Of a stretch of DNA of 54,933 bases, positions 1-7,704 are shown in pieces (position 1 is the stretch's first letter; each line of letters begins with the position of its first letter). The position numbers were made by a program, and so were the translations under genes. Origin of the DNA: Bacteroidaceae bacterium (GTDB taxonomy: Bacteria > Bacteroidota > Bacteroidia > Bacteroidales > Bacteroidaceae); the NCBI GenBank assembly GCA_017962495.1, contig JAGCVH010000037.1, forward strand, positions 1-54,933, written 5' to 3'. A model generated the notes under the pieces. The model saw only the letters and a program-made list of their open reading frames with translations, was not told where the DNA came from and searched no databases.

Positions 1-563
1 CTTGCGACCACTTCTTCGAGGCAAAGAGTCAGGCAACTGCAGGTCAGCGCGAGGAAGAGAAAGAGAACCTGACCAAGAAGAAGGACATCATCGAACGTCT
101 GCGTGCTTTAACGGAAGAAGGCGCAGAGGCAACGGCACAGAAGGTTCACGAATTGCAAGCCGAATGGGCTAACGTTGGTTTCGTTCCCATTCGCGATAAG
201 GATAAGGTATACAAGCAGTATCGCGAGGTAGTAGACACGCTGTACAAGAAACTTAACCTCAGTCAGGCAGAACGCCGACTGAGCAGTTTCAGAACCACCT
301 TGAAGGTGAGTGCAGAGGCAGGTGCCAATACTTTGGCACGCGAACGCGACCGCTTGGCTCGCGCCTATGAAATCATGAAGGGCGAGTTGCAGACCTACGA
401 GAACAACATCGGATTCCTTTCGGCAAGCAGCAAGAAGGGTAGTACTCTCGTGCAGGAGATAGAGAAGAAGGTGGAGAAGCTGAAGGACGAGCTCAACCTC
501 TTGAAGGAGAAAATCAAAGCCGTTGAGGCAGAGATGAGAAATCAGGATAAGAAAGAAGAGTAA
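1..563 (+). CDS. DUF349 domain protein, C-terminal part (5' end outside window)
   Basis: An open frame enters from the left edge (first full codon at base 3) and ends at 563. The visible protein of about 186 residues is strongly charged and helical, with stretches such as KKKDIIERLRALTEEG and LQAEWANVGFVP. The spaced 'L..EW...G.vp....d.l...f' pattern is typical of the helical DUF349 repeat found in a long Bacteroidetes protein. The last 60 residues look like a coiled coil rich in K and E. Function is unknown; the protein should be cytosolic. The first internal ATG (153) lies inside the conserved repeat, so it is not the real start. A terminator follows at once, so this is the last gene of its unit. 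The family call is from pattern only. Confidence 0.8.
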   Translation, partial: CDHFFEAKSQATAGQREEEKENLTKKKDIIERLRALTEEGAEATAQKVHELQAEWANVGFVPIRDKDKVYKQYREVVDTLYKKLNLSQAERRLSSFRTTLKVSAEAGANTLARERDRLARAYEIMKGELQTYENNIGFLSASSKKGSTLVQEIEKKVEKLKDELNLLKEKIKAVEAEMRNQDKKEE

Positions 564-574
564 TAAACAAGGGA

Positions 575-608
575 AAAGCCTCGCAAAAATCTGCGAGGCT
601 TTACTTTT
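575..608 (+). terminator. Rho-independent terminator after the DUF349 gene
   Basis: AAAGCCTCGC pairs with GCGAGGCTTT across a short loop and runs into a T-rich tract. It lies 12 bases after the stop codon. Confidence 0.85.
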
Positions 609-651
609 ACTTGTTTAACCGAAGTCGAATACGACTACTATCACTTCTTTG

Positions 652-722
652 TTGGGCTACCCGGACTCGAACCAGGAAAGGCAGGACCAGAATCTGCAGT
701 GTTACCATTACACCATAGCCCA
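652..722 (-). tRNA. tRNA-Gln (anticodon CTG)
   Basis: Read on the minus strand, a 7-bp acceptor stem (TGGGCTA with TAGCCCA), a D arm with GTGT/ACAC, an anticodon loop TTCTGGT and a T arm with GGTTCGAGTCC can be folded. The anticodon is CTG, hence glutamine. The last pair of the anticodon stem would be an A-C mismatch, which is unusual. CCA is not encoded. It is convergent with the DUF349 terminator and divergent from rsfS. Most Bacteroidetes tRNA-Gln genes carry TTG, so this is probably the second isoacceptor that reads CAG. Confidence 0.9.
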
Positions 723-850
723 ATCAACGGGATGCTATCCTCCGATAGCGAGTGCAAAGGTAAGTACTTTTTACGAATCAACAAAACTTTTTAACTCATT
801 TTTTAATTTTATTTATCGTAATTCGTAATTCGTAATTCGTAATTTATACC

Positions 851-858
851 TATCTTTG
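851..858 (+). promoter_or_regulatory. Bacteroidetes -7 promoter box for rsfS-ftsH-cdsA
   Basis: TATCTTTG fits the TAnnTTTG -7 consensus and lies 27 bases before the rsfS ATG. Just upstream is a tandem of the 7-mer GTAATTC (about 815-845). No clear TTG -33 box is visible. Confidence 0.65.
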
Positions 859-884
859 TGCTCAAATCATATTAATAATAAATA

Positions 885-1244
885 ATGAGTAGTACAGACT
901 TACTGGTAGAGAAAATAGTTAAAGGAATGCAGGAAAAGAAGGCTCACGACATCACCATCGTGGACCTTAGTCCTATTGAAGATACCATTTGCAGGGCATT
1001 TGTCATATGCACGGGCAACTCCCCCAGCCATTTGCAGGCGTTGGTCGATAGCGTGGAAGAGGTGGCTCGCAAGGAAGCGCAGAGCAAGCCAACGGCAGTT
1101 GACGGGTTGCGCCAATCGTTGTGGGTGGCTATGGATTATGGCGATGTCATTGTCCACATGTTCTTGCCCGAGACGCGTCAGTTCTACGACCTTGAACACT
1201 TGTGGGCAGATGCTATGATTACCGAAATCGAAGACTTGGATTAA
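885..1244 (+). CDS. rsfS: Ribosomal silencing factor RsfS
   Basis: A 119-residue protein of the RsfS/Iojap (DUF143) family. These bind ribosomal protein L14 (uL14) and block joining of the 50S to the 30S subunit when nutrients are short. Visible family marks are the N-terminal 'ka.diti.Dls' segment (KKAHDITIVDLSPIEDT), the central FVICTGNSPSHLQALVD and the C-terminal DYGDVIVHMFLPETRQFYDLEHLW. Full length for the family. The promoter box at 851 and the clean ATG support the start. It is the first gene of an apparent rsfS-ftsH-cdsA unit, only 2 bases before ftsH, an order common in Bacteroidales. Confidence 0.97.
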   Translation: MSSTDLLVEKIVKGMQEKKAHDITIVDLSPIEDTICRAFVICTGNSPSHLQALVDSVEEVARKEAQSKPTAVDGLRQSLWVAMDYGDVIVHMFLPETRQFYDLEHLWADAMITEIEDLD

Positions 1245-1246
1245 GC

Positions 1247-3247
1247 ATGGAAAAGAAGAATATAAACACAAACAATAACGGCAAGAACAACAAGCAGAAG
1301 CGACCTCGTTTCAATTTGACTTGGTTCTACGTCATCATTGCTGTGGCACTCGGTTGGCTGTTGTTCAACAGCGAGGGTTCGGGTGCTGGAGGCGGCATGT
1401 CGAAGCAAGGAACCTACAGCGAGTTTCGTCAGTATGTGCAGAAGGGTTATGCCTCTCGCGTAGAGGTCAATACCAGTCGCAATCAGCTGAATATGTATGT
1501 CAAGCCCGAGCATATTCGCGATGTCTTTCGTACTTCCGAATCCGATAAATCGGGCAAGGAGCCCTATGTCGTTGTGAAATATGGTTCCATCGAGAAGGTG
1601 GAGGAATTCCTCGATCAACAGCAAGTCGACGGACATTTCAAAGGTCAGCTTACCTACCATGAGGAAGATGGTATGTTCTATCACATCCTCATCAATTTTG
1701 GTCCTTTCCTATTGCTTATCTTCTTCTGGTTCTTTATTATGAACCGCATGGGAGGCGGAGGTTCTGGCGGAGGCATGAATATCTTCAACGTTGGGCGCAG
1801 TCGCGCTCAGCGAGTAGAGGTTGACGAAAAGTCGAAAGTAACCTTTGCCGACGTGGCAGGCCAAGCTGGTGCCAAGCAGGAAGTTAAGGAGATTGTGGAA
1901 TTCCTTAAGAACCCCAAGAAGTTTACCGACTTGGGAGGAAAGATACCTAAGGGTGCCTTGCTTGTTGGACCTCCGGGAACGGGTAAGACCCTCCTTGCCA
2001 AAGCGGTGGCAGGCGAAGCTGCAGTACCCTTCTTTACGATGTCCGGAAGCGACTTTGTGGAGATGTTCGTCGGGGTGGGCGCAAGTCGTGTACGCGACCT
2101 ATTCCGTCAGGCAAAGGAGAACAGCCCTTGTATTATTTTTATCGATGAAATCGACGCTGTTGGCCGAGCCCGCGGTCGAAATGCCATGATGGGAGGTAAC
2201 GATGAGCGCGAGAGCACGCTCAACCAACTCCTGACGGAAATGGATGGTTTCGGAACCAATAGTGGCGTCATCATTTTAGCTGCAACCAACCGAGCTGATA
2301 TCCTTGACAAAGCCCTGTTGCGTGCAGGACGATTCGACCGCCAGATACATGTCGACCTGCCCGATGTCAATGAACGAAAGGCCATCTTCAAAGTGCATCT
2401 GCGTCCGTTGAAAACCGAGAAGGACCTCGACATCGATTTCCTTGCCCGTCAAACACCGGGGTTCTCTGGAGCTGACATTGCCAATGTCTGCAACGAAGCC
2501 GCCCTCATCGCCGCCCGCCATAATAAGAAGTCGGTGACGAAGGACGATTTCCTTTCGGCAGTCGACCGCATTATCGGTGGTCTTGAGAAGAAGACCAAAG
2601 TGCTGACGGTTGAGGAGAAGCGCACCATAGCCCTTCACGAGGCAGGACACGCTACTATATCCTGGCACTTGCAGTATGCCAATCCGCTTGTCAAGGTTAC
2701 CATTGTTCCTCGCGGAAGAGCCTTGGGTGCAGCGTGGTATTTGCCCGAAGAACGGCAGATCACCACTCGCGAACAGATGCTCGACGAGATGTGTTCACTC
2801 CTTGGAGGCCGTGCTGCAGAGGAACTCTTCACGGGTCACATTTCGAGTGGAGCCATGAACGACCTGGAACGAGTAACCAAGCAAGCCTACGGGATGATAG
2901 CCTACATGGGCATGAGCGACCGCTTGCCCAACCTTTGCTATTACAACAACGAGGAATACCAGTTCCAGCGTCCTTACTCTGAAGAAACGGCTCAACTCAT
3001 CGACGAGGAGGTGCAGAAGATGATAAGCGAGCAATACGAACGTGCCAAGACCTTGTTGCGCGAGAAAGCAGCAGGACACGCCGAACTTGCCCAGTTGCTC
3101 GTCGACCGCGAAGTCATCTTTGCCGAAGACGTAGAGCGAATCTTTGGTCCCCGTCCTTGGACGAGTAGAGCGGAAGAGATAATAGAAGAAGCTGAGGAAG
3201 CCGAAGAAAACAAACCTGAAGAAAACCATGAGCCCGAAACAAAGTAA
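1247..3247 (+). CDS. ftsH: ATP-dependent zinc metalloprotease FtsH
   Basis: A 666-residue membrane AAA+ protease that degrades misfolded or regulated membrane and cytosolic proteins as a hexamer. In order: a basic N-terminus, membrane segment 1 (about 24-40), a periplasmic domain, membrane segment 2 (about 150-166, [16 protein letters not shown]), Walker A GPPGTGKT (241-248), Walker B IIFIDEID (about 297-304), the SRH with [20 protein letters not shown], and the zinc site HEAGH (464-468). The tail is acidic and rich in E, as in other Bacteroidetes FtsH. The frame is open further upstream (to 1202), but the ATG at 1247, two bases after the rsfS stop, gives the normal N-terminus. Its end overlaps cdsA by 20 bases, which suggests translational coupling. 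Confidence 0.98.
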   Translation: MEKKNINTNNNGKNNKQKRPRFNLTWFYVIIAVALGWLLFNSEGSGAGGGMSKQGTYSEFRQYVQKGYASRVEVNTSRNQLNMYVKPEHIRDVFRTSESDKSGKEPYVVVKYGSIEKVEEFLDQQQVDGHFKGQLTYHEEDGMFYHILINFGPFLLLIFFWFFIMNRMGGGGSGGGMNIFNVGRSRAQRVEVDEKSKVTFADVAGQAGAKQEVKEIVEFLKNPKKFTDLGGKIPKGALLVGPPGTGKTLLAKAVAGEAAVPFFTMSGSDFVEMFVGVGASRVRDLFRQAKENSPCIIFIDEIDAVGRARGRNAMMGGNDERESTLNQLLTEMDGFGTNSGVIILAATNRADILDKALLRAGRFDRQIHVDLPDVNERKAIFKVHLRPLKTEKDLDIDFLARQTPGFSGADIANVCNEAALIAARHNKKSVTKDDFLSAVDRIIGGLEKKTKVLTVEEKRTIALHEAGHATISWHLQYANPLVKVTIVPRGRALGAAWYLPEERQITTREQMLDEMCSLLGGRAAEELFTGHISSGAMNDLERVTKQAYGMIAYMGMSDRLPNLCYYNNEEYQFQRPYSEETAQLIDEEVQKMISEQYERAKTLLREKAAGHAELAQLLVDREVIFAEDVERIFGPRPWTSRAEEIIEEAEEAEENKPEENHEPETK

Positions 3248-4082
3248 CCTTATTGTCCGCACGCTGACGGGCATCATCTTTCTGTTGGTCATGATAGGGG
3301 GCATCACCTATAGCCCGCTCTCTATGGCTTGCTTGTTTACCGTCATTACGGCACTCGCAGTTCACGAGTTCTGTGAAATTGTGTCCGAGCGCGATGATGT
3401 GGAGATTAATCCCATGATATGCTCCGTTTCGGGTGCCTATCTGTTTCTTGCCTTCTTTGGCTATTGCAGTGGTTTGACCCCCACGCCTGCCGTGTTCATT
3501 CCCTATCTGATAAGCGTCATCTACCTACTCATTAGCGAGCTTTATCTGCAACGGGAAAGTCCCATCAACAACTGGGCATATACGATGATGAGTCAGATGT
3601 ATGTGGCTCTGCCTTTCTCGATGATGCCTGTGCTTGGTTTCATGAACGACCCTGCCCATCCGCAAACCATTCATTACCGTTGGATATTCCCTCTTGCGGT
3701 TTTCATCTTCCTATGGACCAGCGACACGGGAGCTTATTGCTTCGGCAGTCTTTTCGGAAAGCACAGACTCTTCGAACGCATCTCTCCGAAGAAATCGTGG
3801 GAGGGAAGCATCGGAGGAGCCTTTGTCTCCTTGCTTGCAGCCGTAGTTGTGTGGTATTTCGATAAGAGTCTCACCCTTCCCCAGTGGCTTGGCTTCGCCC
3901 TTGTAGTCGTAATCTTCGGCACATGGGGCGACCTTGTCGAGAGCCTTCTGAAACGACAGCTCGGCATTAAGGACAGTGGCAATATCCTACCGGGTCACGG
4001 AGGTCTGCTCGATCGCTTCGATTCGTCACTCCTCGCCCTTCCTGCCGTTGTGATTTATCTCTATACATTAATGATATTGTAA
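3228..4082 (+). CDS. cdsA: Phosphatidate cytidylyltransferase (CDP-diglyceride synthase)
   Basis: A 284-residue polytopic inner-membrane enzyme that makes CDP-diacylglycerol from phosphatidate and CTP, the branch point for phosphatidylethanolamine, phosphatidylglycerol and cardiolipin. Several membrane helices are evident. The C-terminal family signature is present: SPKKSWEGSIGGAF (a magnesium/CTP site), then GTWGDLVESLLKRQLGIKDSGNILPGHGGLLDRFDS. The start overlaps ftsH by 20 bases. It is the last gene of the rsfS-ftsH-cdsA unit, although the CDF gene follows after only 12 bases. Confidence 0.97.
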   Translation: MSPKQSNLIVRTLTGIIFLLVMIGGITYSPLSMACLFTVITALAVHEFCEIVSERDDVEINPMICSVSGAYLFLAFFGYCSGLTPTPAVFIPYLISVIYLLISELYLQRESPINNWAYTMMSQMYVALPFSMMPVLGFMNDPAHPQTIHYRWIFPLAVFIFLWTSDTGAYCFGSLFGKHRLFERISPKKSWEGSIGGAFVSLLAAVVVWYFDKSLTLPQWLGFALVVVIFGTWGDLVESLLKRQLGIKDSGNILPGHGGLLDRFDSSLLALPAVVIYLYTLMIL

Positions 4083-4094
4083 TCTCTCTCGTTA

Positions 4095-5012
4095 TTGGAG
4101 AAGCCTCAGGTGGCAAGTCGCGAAAAAGACATATACAAGGTAACGCTCGTGGGCAGTGCTGGTAATGTGGCATTGCTCACGTTCAAATTCATAGCTGGCA
4201 TCTTGGGTCACAGCTCGGCCATGATAGCCGATGCCGTGCATTCGCTTTCCGACTTCCTTACCGATTTGGTGGTTCTCGTCTTTGTTTACATCAGTGCGAA
4301 ACCGCAAGACGAGTCGCACGACTATGGGCATGGGAAGTTTGAGACCATTGCCTCCTTCCTTATCGGCTTGGCTCTGATGGGTGCGGCCACAGGCATTATC
4401 GTTGCAGGAGGAATCAAGCTGTCGGATTGGTTTGCAGGCGAGCAGTTGGCAGCACCCGGCCGTTTGGCTTTGTGGGCGGCTTTGCTATCGATTTTGGTTA
4501 AGGAATTGCTCTATCAGTATACCGTTCGCCGAGGCAAGGCTCTCGATTCGCAAGTGGTTGTCGCCAATGCCTGGCACCATCGAAGCGATGCCCTCTCGTC
4601 GATAGGTGCAGCCATAGGTATCGGAGGCGCAATTCTGCTGGGTGACAGGTGGACGGTTCTCGACCCTCTGGCTTCCATCCTCGTGGGTTTGCTCCTTATC
4701 AAAGTTGCAGCAGACCTGCTGAGGACCAGCGTGGGCGACCTCACGGAGTGTTCCCTGCCTGCGGAGACTGAGGCCGAAATCCTGCAACTCATCAAGCTGT
4801 TCCCCGATGTTCAGCAACCTCACAACCTTCGCACGCGTCGCATTGGCGATCGCATCGCCATTGAAGCCCACGTCCGGATGGATGGGAACTTGCCTCTGAG
4901 TCAGGTCCACGACCGCGCTTCTGCCATCGAGCATAAGCTTAAGGAACGGTTTGGTCCCAAGACTCACGTCTCTCTCCACATGGAACCGAGCAAAGAGCAA
5001 GGGGACGTTTGA
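4095..5012 (+). CDS. Cation diffusion facilitator (CDF) family transporter
   Basis: A 305-residue inner-membrane metal/proton antiporter of the CDF family, which exports zinc, iron, manganese or related divalent metals. Visible are about six membrane segments. Metal-site motifs HSLSD (with DAVH before it) are in TM2 and HHRSDALSS in TM5, followed by a cytosolic domain of about 90 residues with the family's 'H.l..R..G......h...' layout. The signature SDFLTDLVVLVFVYIS is typical. No ATG is available near the family start; the TTG at 4095 gives the expected N-terminus (TTG-EKPQVASREKD). It probably reads on from cdsA. Which metal it carries cannot be told from sequence. Confidence 0.93.
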   Translation: MEKPQVASREKDIYKVTLVGSAGNVALLTFKFIAGILGHSSAMIADAVHSLSDFLTDLVVLVFVYISAKPQDESHDYGHGKFETIASFLIGLALMGAATGIIVAGGIKLSDWFAGEQLAAPGRLALWAALLSILVKELLYQYTVRRGKALDSQVVVANAWHHRSDALSSIGAAIGIGGAILLGDRWTVLDPLASILVGLLLIKVAADLLRTSVGDLTECSLPAETEAEILQLIKLFPDVQQPHNLRTRRIGDRIAIEAHVRMDGNLPLSQVHDRASAIEHKLKERFGPKTHVSLHMEPSKEQGDV

Positions 5013-5017
5013 TTTAT

Positions 5018-5136
5018 CCCTTAGGCCTTCCGTCGAAAACCCTTAAGCCTTCCGTCATAATCCCTAAGGCCTTCGTTTCATCGAACATAGGCACGAGTCG
5101 CATCGAACATAGGCTCGAGGCACATCGAACATAGGC
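5018..5136. repeat. Two adjoining tandem repeats, both with 22-bp period
   Basis: Block 1 is three units starting CCCTTAGGCCTTCCG at 5018, 5040 and 5062, 22 bp apart. Block 2 is three units of CATCGAACATAGGC at 5079, 5101 and 5123, also 22 bp apart, with variable 8-base spacers. It starts 6 bases after the CDF stop and ends 59 bases before the promoter box of the next gene. AGGCCT in block 1 is a palindrome. Confidence 0.9.
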
Positions 5137-5175
5137 GTGATGAATCGCATGTCTAAATTCGGGAGTGCTTTTTCC

Positions 5176-5202
5176 TTGTTTCATAAAAAAGATGTATCTT
5201 TG
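5176..5202 (+). promoter_or_regulatory. Promoter for the GH-D-like glycosidase
   Basis: A TTG (-33 type) at 5176-5178 and TATCTTTG (-7 box) at 5195-5202 are about 16 bases apart, close to the Bacteroidetes layout. The predicted leader to the ATG at 5225 is under 20 bases. Confidence 0.7.
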
Positions 5203-5224
5203 TCGCAGAGAAACATCCAACGCC

Positions 5225-7531
5225 ATGAAAAGAATTTGTCTCTTTCTGCTTTTCCTCTACGCAATTGCCTTGCAAGCCGTTGACTATCAGCCGGTTGTTT
5301 ATCCTCAGCAACAAACGCAGGTAGGCATTGCGCAAGCCAGTGTCAGGGATTCCGTCTTCACGTTGAGCAACAATCTGCTTTCGGCTTCGTTCGTTTGTAA
5401 AAACGGCGTCGTGAAATTTGGCGGATGCGAAGCGCTTGGGCTCATGGAGGGCAGCGAACTCTTCTACATCGTCCTGGGCAAGGACGCACAAATGACCAAG
5501 CAGTGTAGCGACATGCGGCTCGACAGCATCAGCATCGAAGACCTCGAAGGCAATCCGTCGGCCATACGAGGGTCTGAGCATTTTGCAGGTAAGTCCATCG
5601 TGGCAAACTTTACGTATGGCACTGAGGCACTGAAGGTTACATGGAGGGCAATCCTGCGCGATGGTAGTCATTACCTGCGTACGACACTGACTTTTCAAGC
5701 GATCAAGAACATCCGAATGCACCACATGGTGCCGCTTCTCTATCGCGTGGACACTTCCAAGTTTCCTCTTCCCGAGGTTTCTGGCAATACGCGAGGGTCG
5801 TTGCTCGCAAGCGCACGCCTCTTTGCCGGATTGGAAACGCCCATGGGCATTAATGCTGTTGACAAGCAAGGAAACATTACAGGCACTTGGAGCCGAGACG
5901 TGACGCTGGAGGCTGGCAAGGAGTGGGAGGTTGGCGCTGTGGTCGGCATGATGGGAGAGGGACAACAACGCCGTTCGTTCCTGGCTTACAGCGAACGCGA
6001 GCGAGCCGTCCCTTGGCGTCCAATGCCCGTCTACATCAGTTGGTACGAATTGAATATCGACCGCAACAACGACCCCGACTACACCACAAATATGACGATT
6101 TCGCAATGCGCGAATGTCATCAAGCAGTGGAAACAAAGGTTCTTCGACAAGTATCAAGTGGGTGTGAAGGCTTTTGTCTGGGACGATGGATGGGACAAGT
6201 ATGGCACGTGGACGTTTAACAAGAATTTCCCCAATGGTTTCTCCGAAGCCGACGAACTTGCACGCCAGATGGGAAGTGGCATTGGTGCCTGGCTTGGTCC
6301 TGTGGGAGGTTACGGACAAAGTGGAAACTACAGGCGTAAGTATTGGACAGATCAAGGGCAATCGATGCAACTGTCTAATCCTCAGTACTATCAAGTCTTT
6401 TGGGATGCTTGCAAGTATATGATTGACAACTACGACTTCCGCTTTTTCAAGTTCGACGGAATCAGCGCTCAGTTCTCATCGGTCGGGCCAGATAGCGGAA
6501 CCACAGGCGAGGAAAATGCCGAAGCCATTATCGAACTCGAACGCCAGATAAGGAAACAATTGTGTCCGGACATATTCTTCAACACCACCGTAGGCACGTG
6601 GGCAAGCCCCTTCTGGTTCCATTTCACCGATGCCGTGTGGAGGCAAGAACAGGATTACGGAACGATTGGAAACAATAGCATCGACCGCGAAAACTGGATA
6701 ACCTACCGCGATAGGCTGGTGTACAAGAACTTCGTGCAGAACGCACCTTTGTGCCCCATCAATACACTGATGACTCACGGATTCATCCTCTCCGCTCATG
6801 GCGATGTGAGCAAGACCATGAGCTATCAAGCCGTCTTGCGCGAACTCCGTTGTGCCTTTGCTTGTGGCAGTGGAATGGTGGAGTTGTACAACGATTATTC
6901 CCTTATGAATAGCATCAATAGCGGGAAGCTGTGGCAGGATTTGGCCGAGTGCATACAATGGCAACAAGACCAAGCCGATGTCTTGCCCGATATTCATTGG
7001 GTGGGAGGCAATCCTTGGGACGGACAGAAAGCTAATGTCTATGGCTGGGCGGCTTGGAACGGACAGAAGTCAGTGCTGACTCTCCGCAATGGATCTGAGA
7101 GTCGACAGACCTTCAAAACCACATTGCGCGAGGCTCTCGATATTCCTGCCTCTGTCACGGGAAGCATCATTTTTACCAAAGCCTTCAGTGTTCAATACCC
7201 CTTGAGTGGACTTCCTGAAGGCGAACCTATTGATATCGACCAGGAACTCTCCCTTTCCCTGCTCGCCAGCTCTGTCTATGTCTTCAACGGCATTGACAGC
7301 AACTACGATGGCATAGAGTCGGTTTACGATTCATCGCACAACCCTAAGGGACACCTCCAAAGCGAGGCAGGGGAGGGATGGACAAATGACGATGAAACGG
7401 CGAATGGTGGTTCGCCAAACGGTAAATATGTTTTCGACCTGAGTGGAAGGAGTATTCCCCAATCTTCCTTCCTAAAAACTTCAAACATGAAAAGCATATT
7501 TATTCGGAATAACACGAAATTTCTGAAGTAA
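5225..7531 (+). CDS. Secreted glycoside hydrolase, clan GH-D-like (alpha-galactosidase-like fold)
   Basis: A 768-residue protein with an N-terminal signal peptide (MKRICLFLLFLYAIALQA). A beta-sandwich-like region runs to about residue 270, then a TIM barrel starts near WYELNIDR. The barrel carries FVWDDGWDKYGTW, a KFDG segment (RFFKFDGI) that fits the K-x-D nucleophile strand of GH27/GH36 enzymes, and WRQEQDYG, which could supply the general acid. Related Bacteroides proteins are sometimes annotated 'enterotoxin' or alpha-galactosidase, but substrate is unknown here. The C-terminus (VFDLSGRSIP... to the end) resembles the short Prevotella-type sorting tail. An upstream in-frame start (5165) would precede the promoter box; the ATG at 5225 with the signal peptide is chosen. 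It stands alone, with its own promoter. Confidence 0.75.
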   Translation: MKRICLFLLFLYAIALQAVDYQPVVYPQQQTQVGIAQASVRDSVFTLSNNLLSASFVCKNGVVKFGGCEALGLMEGSELFYIVLGKDAQMTKQCSDMRLDSISIEDLEGNPSAIRGSEHFAGKSIVANFTYGTEALKVTWRAILRDGSHYLRTTLTFQAIKNIRMHHMVPLLYRVDTSKFPLPEVSGNTRGSLLASARLFAGLETPMGINAVDKQGNITGTWSRDVTLEAGKEWEVGAVVGMMGEGQQRRSFLAYSERERAVPWRPMPVYISWYELNIDRNNDPDYTTNMTISQCANVIKQWKQRFFDKYQVGVKAFVWDDGWDKYGTWTFNKNFPNGFSEADELARQMGSGIGAWLGPVGGYGQSGNYRRKYWTDQGQSMQLSNPQYYQVFWDACKYMIDNYDFRFFKFDGISAQFSSVGPDSGTTGEENAEAIIELERQIRKQLCPDIFFNTTVGTWASPFWFHFTDAVWRQEQDYGTIGNNSIDRENWITYRDRLVYKNFVQNAPLCPINTLMTHGFILSAHGDVSKTMSYQAVLRELRCAFACGSGMVELYNDYSLMNSINSGKLWQDLAECIQWQQDQADVLPDIHWVGGNPWDGQKANVYGWAAWNGQKSVLTLRNGSESRQTFKTTLREALDIPASVTGSIIFTKAFSVQYPLSGLPEGEPIDIDQELSLSLLASSVYVFNGIDSNYDGIESVYDSSHNPKGHLQSEAGEGWTNDDETANGGSPNGKYVFDLSGRSIPQSSFLKTSNMKSIFIRNNTKFLK

Positions 7532-7704
7532 AGTTATAAGGCAATAAGCGCAAATATTTAATTTTTCGTTCAACCTTTGACGCTCCTTCGGAGGGTCGAA
7601 AGTGCAAAAAGATATATGCAAGCATATTTTTTCGCGCTATAGCAATAATTTTTCACTTTTCATTTTTCACTTTTCATTTTTCTTTGTACCTTTGCACCCG
7701 CAAA
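7532..7704. other. Non-coding spacer with tRNA-Leu promoter
   Basis: Contains a small hairpin around 7579-7600 (CTCC-TTCG-GAGG core), a tandem of TTTTCAC/TTTTCAT words near 7650-7680, and a -7-like box TACCTTTG at 7687-7694, 10 bases before tRNA-Leu. The last bases are also covered by the antisense tail of the recombinase frame. Confidence 0.6.

Noticed and set aside
5018-5136. CRISPR array
   Set aside because: Repeats are short (14-15 bases), spacers only about 8 bases, and no cas genes are present.
5153-6394. 413-codon minus-strand frame opposite the GH-D-like gene
   Set aside because: Antisense shadow; the plus-strand gene has promoter, signal peptide and active-site motifs.
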